Shown piece by piece: positions 23,403 through 25,583 of a DNA stretch of 25,583 nt. A program made the translations under genes and the position numbers. Source of the stretch: an uncultured Oscillibacter sp. GTDB lineage: Bacteria; Bacillota; Clostridia; Oscillospirales; Oscillospiraceae. Position 1 is the first letter of the stretch. The number at the start of each line of letters is the position of its first letter. The stretch is from positions 1 to 25,583 of the forward strand of contig CAJTJA010000015.1 in NCBI GenBank assembly GCA_910576845.1. The letters run 5' to 3'. Below the pieces are notes generated by a model. It ran no database searches and had not been told where the DNA came from. It saw only the letters and a list, made by a program, of their open reading frames with translations.

Positions 23403-23418
23403 GAGGTGCTGTAAATGA
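23403..23418 (+). repeat. 16-bp direct repeat, right copy
   Basis: GAGGTGCTGTAAATGA, identical to 21790-21805. Here it supplies the ribosome site (GAGGTG) and start codon of the 2-epimerase gene. Confidence 0.97.
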
Positions 23419-24497
23419 AGAAAATCTGTACGGTCGTCGGGGCCCGGCCCCAGTTTATCAAGCTGGCGGTAGTCTCCCGGGTGCTGCGCGGGGAGTTCCG
23501 GGAGGTGCTGGTCCACACGGGGCAGCACTACGACCACAATATGTCCGACGTGTTTTTTGAGGAAATGAACATTCCAAAGCCGGATTACAACCTGGGCGTT
23601 TCCGGCGGAACCCATGGGCAGATGACCGGACAGATGCTCATGAAGATTGAGGAGGTTCTCCTGAAGGAGCAGCCCGATATGCTGCTCCTCTTCGGCGATA
23701 CCAATTCCACCCTGGCGGGGGCCCTGGCGGCGGTGAAGCTCCATATCCCCGTGTGCCACGTGGAGGCGGGGAACCGGCTGGGGACTCTGGCGAATCCCGA
23801 GGAGGCCAACCGGATCGTGACCGACCACGTGTCCTCCCTGCGGCTGGCCTGCACCGCCTCGGGCATGGAGTTTTTGCGGCGGGAGGGCCTGGAAAGCGGC
23901 TCCTTCCTGGTGGGGGACCCCATGTACGACGCTTTCCGTTATTATTCGGAGCGGCTGGACGGCTCGGAGCTCTCGGAGCTTCGGGACTTTGCCGGGGAGC
24001 CCCTGGCCCTGCCGGAGCGGTTTTACTATATGACCTGCCACCGGCAGGAGAACACGGACACGGATGAAAAGCTGGACCAAATCTTTCAGGCCATGGAGGC
24101 CCTGGATGCCCCGGCGGTCTATCCCGTCCATCCCCGGAACCGCCACCGGGCGGAGCGGCTCGTCCGGGAGGGGGGATACCGCCATATCCTCTTGTGCCGT
24201 CCGGTGGGATACCAATGCTCCATCTCCCTGGTAAACCGGGCAGAGAAGATCGTCACGGACTCCGGCGGGCTGCAGCGGGAGGCGTTTTTTGCCGGAAAGC
24301 CCTGCGTCACGGTGTTTGACTACATCGTCTGGCCGGAGACCATGGAAAACGGCTGCAACCGGCTGGCGAAGCCCGTCAAAACGGATATTCTGGAAAAGCT
24401 GTCCGCCCCTGTGTTCTTCGACCCGTCTTACCGGCCCTTCGGGGACGGGCACAGCGCGGAAAAAATCTTAGAGCGAATCAAGGAGCGTCTGCCATGA
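23415..24497 (+). CDS. WbpI/WecB-family UDP-HexNAc 2-epimerase
   Basis: 360 residues with a GT-B-like two-domain fold. Motifs: VVGARPQFIKLA, VHTGQHYDHNMSDVFF, FGDTNSTLAGALAA, CHVEAGNRLG (many WecB proteins have AGLR here), and VTDSGGLQREAFF. The NRLG and GNRLGTLANPEEANR pattern, together with the WbpA, WbpD and WbpE neighbours, favours the WbpI branch, which turns UDP-GlcNAc3NAcA into UDP-ManNAc3NAcA, over plain UDP-GlcNAc 2-epimerase. Plain WecB activity giving UDP-ManNAc cannot be excluded. The next gene starts in its stop codon (ATGA). Confidence 0.87.
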   Translation: MKKICTVVGARPQFIKLAVVSRVLRGEFREVLVHTGQHYDHNMSDVFFEEMNIPKPDYNLGVSGGTHGQMTGQMLMKIEEVLLKEQPDMLLLFGDTNSTLAGALAAVKLHIPVCHVEAGNRLGTLANPEEANRIVTDHVSSLRLACTASGMEFLRREGLESGSFLVGDPMYDAFRYYSERLDGSELSELRDFAGEPLALPERFYYMTCHRQENTDTDEKLDQIFQAMEALDAPAVYPVHPRNRHRAERLVREGGYRHILLCRPVGYQCSISLVNRAEKIVTDSGGLQREAFFAGKPCVTVFDYIVWPETMENGCNRLAKPVKTDILEKLSAPVFFDPSYRPFGDGHSAEKILERIKERLP

Positions 24498-25583
24498 TAA
24501 ATATCTGCCACATGACCAGCGGCCATCCGCCGGAGGACCAGCGCATCTTCCACAAGGAATGCGTCTCCCTGGCCAAGGCCGGATACGGCGTGTATCTGGT
24601 GCAGCAGGGGGGAAGCTATGAGAAAAACGGCGTGCATATCGTGGGCTTCGGCGAAATGCCAAAAAGCCGCTTAAAGCGCATGGCCCAGACGGCCCGCCGG
24701 GTCTACCGGGCCGCTCTGGCGGTGGACGCGGATATCTATCACTTCCACGAGCCGGAGCTGCTGCCCTATGGGCTGAAGCTGAAAAAGCGGGGAAAAAAGG
24801 TGATTTTCGACAGCCACGAAGATACCCTGGAGTCCATCCTGGAAAAGGAATGGATTCCAGCCCCCGCCCGGCGGGCAATGTATTTCTGGTTCAAAGGCCA
24901 GCAGGAACGGGTATGCCGCCAGATTGACGCTGTGGTCACCGTCACGCCGCACTTGACGGAATTTTTCCGCCGTCTCAATCCCCAAACGGTCCAGGTCGCC
25001 AACTTTCCCATTCTGGACGGAGCCGTCCCCTCCGCCGCGCCCCAGCCCGGGACGCTGGTCTTTGCCGGGGGAATCTCCCGGCAGTGGAACCACCACACCA
25101 TCATCAAGGCCATGGAGCAGCTGCCGGAGTGCCGCTACATCCTGTGCGGCCCGGCAGAGGGCAATTATCTTCAGGAGCTGGAAGCCCTGCCCGCCTGGAA
25201 CCGCGTCCAGTACCTGGGCCGCATCCCTCATACCCAGGTAGCGGGGCTTCTGGCCCAGAGCGCCGTGGGCATGGCGGCGCTGAGCTATATCCGGAATTCC
25301 GACTGGAAAAACGGCACCATAGGCAACACAAAAATCTTCGAGGAGATGATGGCCGGCCTGCCGGTGGTATGCACAGACTTCGTGCTGTGGCGGGAGTTCG
25401 TGGAGCGGTACCGCTGCGGCCTGTGCGTGGACCCGGAGGACCCGGAGGCCATCGCCGCCGCCGTCCGCTATCTGCTGGACAACCCGGAGGAAGCCCGGCA
25501 GATGGGAGAGAGCGGGCGGAAGGCCATAAAAGAGGAATTCAACTGGAGCGCAGAGGAGAAAAACCTCCTGGCCCTGGATGAAA
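24494..25583 (+). CDS. Family-4 glycosyltransferase, cut by the window end
   Basis: 363 codons are visible and the frame runs off the edge. It begins MINICHMTSGHPPEDQRIFH, the start of a GT-B enzyme family common in glycan clusters (normally DxRIFxKE). HFHEPELLPYGLKLKKRGK and FDSHEDTLESI follow. The donor domain has LVFAGGISRQWN, YLGRIPHTQVAGLLAQS, NTKIFEEMMAGLPVVCTDF and CGLCVDPEDPEAIAAAV. Most of the catalytic part is present; only the last residues are missing. The start overlaps the epimerase stop by 4 nt. It could use the UDP-ManNAc3NAcA made by the adjacent enzymes, but the sugar cannot be read from sequence. Confidence 0.87.
   Translation, partial: MINICHMTSGHPPEDQRIFHKECVSLAKAGYGVYLVQQGGSYEKNGVHIVGFGEMPKSRLKRMAQTARRVYRAALAVDADIYHFHEPELLPYGLKLKKRGKKVIFDSHEDTLESILEKEWIPAPARRAMYFWFKGQQERVCRQIDAVVTVTPHLTEFFRRLNPQTVQVANFPILDGAVPSAAPQPGTLVFAGGISRQWNHHTIIKAMEQLPECRYILCGPAEGNYLQELEALPAWNRVQYLGRIPHTQVAGLLAQSAVGMAALSYIRNSDWKNGTIGNTKIFEEMMAGLPVVCTDFVLWREFVERYRCGLCVDPEDPEAIAAAVRYLLDNPEEARQMGESGRKAIKEEFNWSAEEKNLLALDE

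Noticed and set aside
1..25583. CRISPR array, transposase, tRNA or rRNA
   Set aside because: No regularly spaced repeats, no transposase motifs and no cloverleaf or rRNA sequence were recognised by eye. The cassettes at 3240-4180 and the repeats at 1-4549 are the only mobile-like structures.

Overview
The window looks like a chromosomal cell-surface locus from a high-GC, anaerobic, gut-type member of the Eubacteriales (Oscillospiraceae-like). This placement is inferred from the GC-rich coding style, strong AGGAGG-type ribosome sites, sigma-A promoters, an SLH-domain S-layer-type protein and a complete dlt set. No rRNA, tRNA, CRISPR array or insertion sequence was seen.

Layout. (1) 1-380: a dispersed structured repeat, a promoter and a leader of about 210 nt. 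(2) 381-3137: a secreted SLH-domain surface protein with a strong terminator. (3) 3240-4560: a gene-poor stretch that is full of structure. It holds two homologous cassettes, each with a tiny minus-strand ORF (25 and 28 aa) facing a plus-strand antisense-type transcript, like type I toxin-antitoxin modules. Three further copies or partial copies of the structured repeat lie here. (4) 4565-7338: a monocistronic O-antigen-ligase-like membrane protein with its own promoter and terminator. (5) 7386 to the end: one long plus-strand polysaccharide gene cluster with short gaps and ATGA-type overlaps.

The polysaccharide cluster contains: a NeuD/PglD-like protein fused to an integrase-type DNA-binding domain; a PLP aminotransferase; a broken methyltransferase; dltA-dltB-dltC-dltD plus a small dltX-like gene; a PIG-L deacetylase; a hexapeptide acyltransferase; the initiating phosphoglycosyl transferase; a truncated GT2; a GT4; a PIG-L remnant; a WbpE/WbpD/WbpA/WbpI-like set that points to a UDP-ManNAc3NAcA-type sugar (wbpB is not in the window); an asparagine-synthase-like gene; and a GT4 running off the end. 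Together these suggest a lipid-linked surface glycan or secondary wall polymer carrying acetamido-uronic acid, decorated with D-alanine (or another amino acid) and perhaps an amide.

The most notable signals are: a G10 tract in dltA (in frame here) and a C10 tract in the asparagine-synthase-like gene (out of frame here), which look like phase-variation switches; a perfect 16-bp direct repeat bracketing the latter gene; a fold-back palindrome that breaks the methyltransferase; the integrase-domain/NeuD fusion with a 10-bp-period direct repeat just upstream; and the paired type I toxin-antitoxin-like cassettes.
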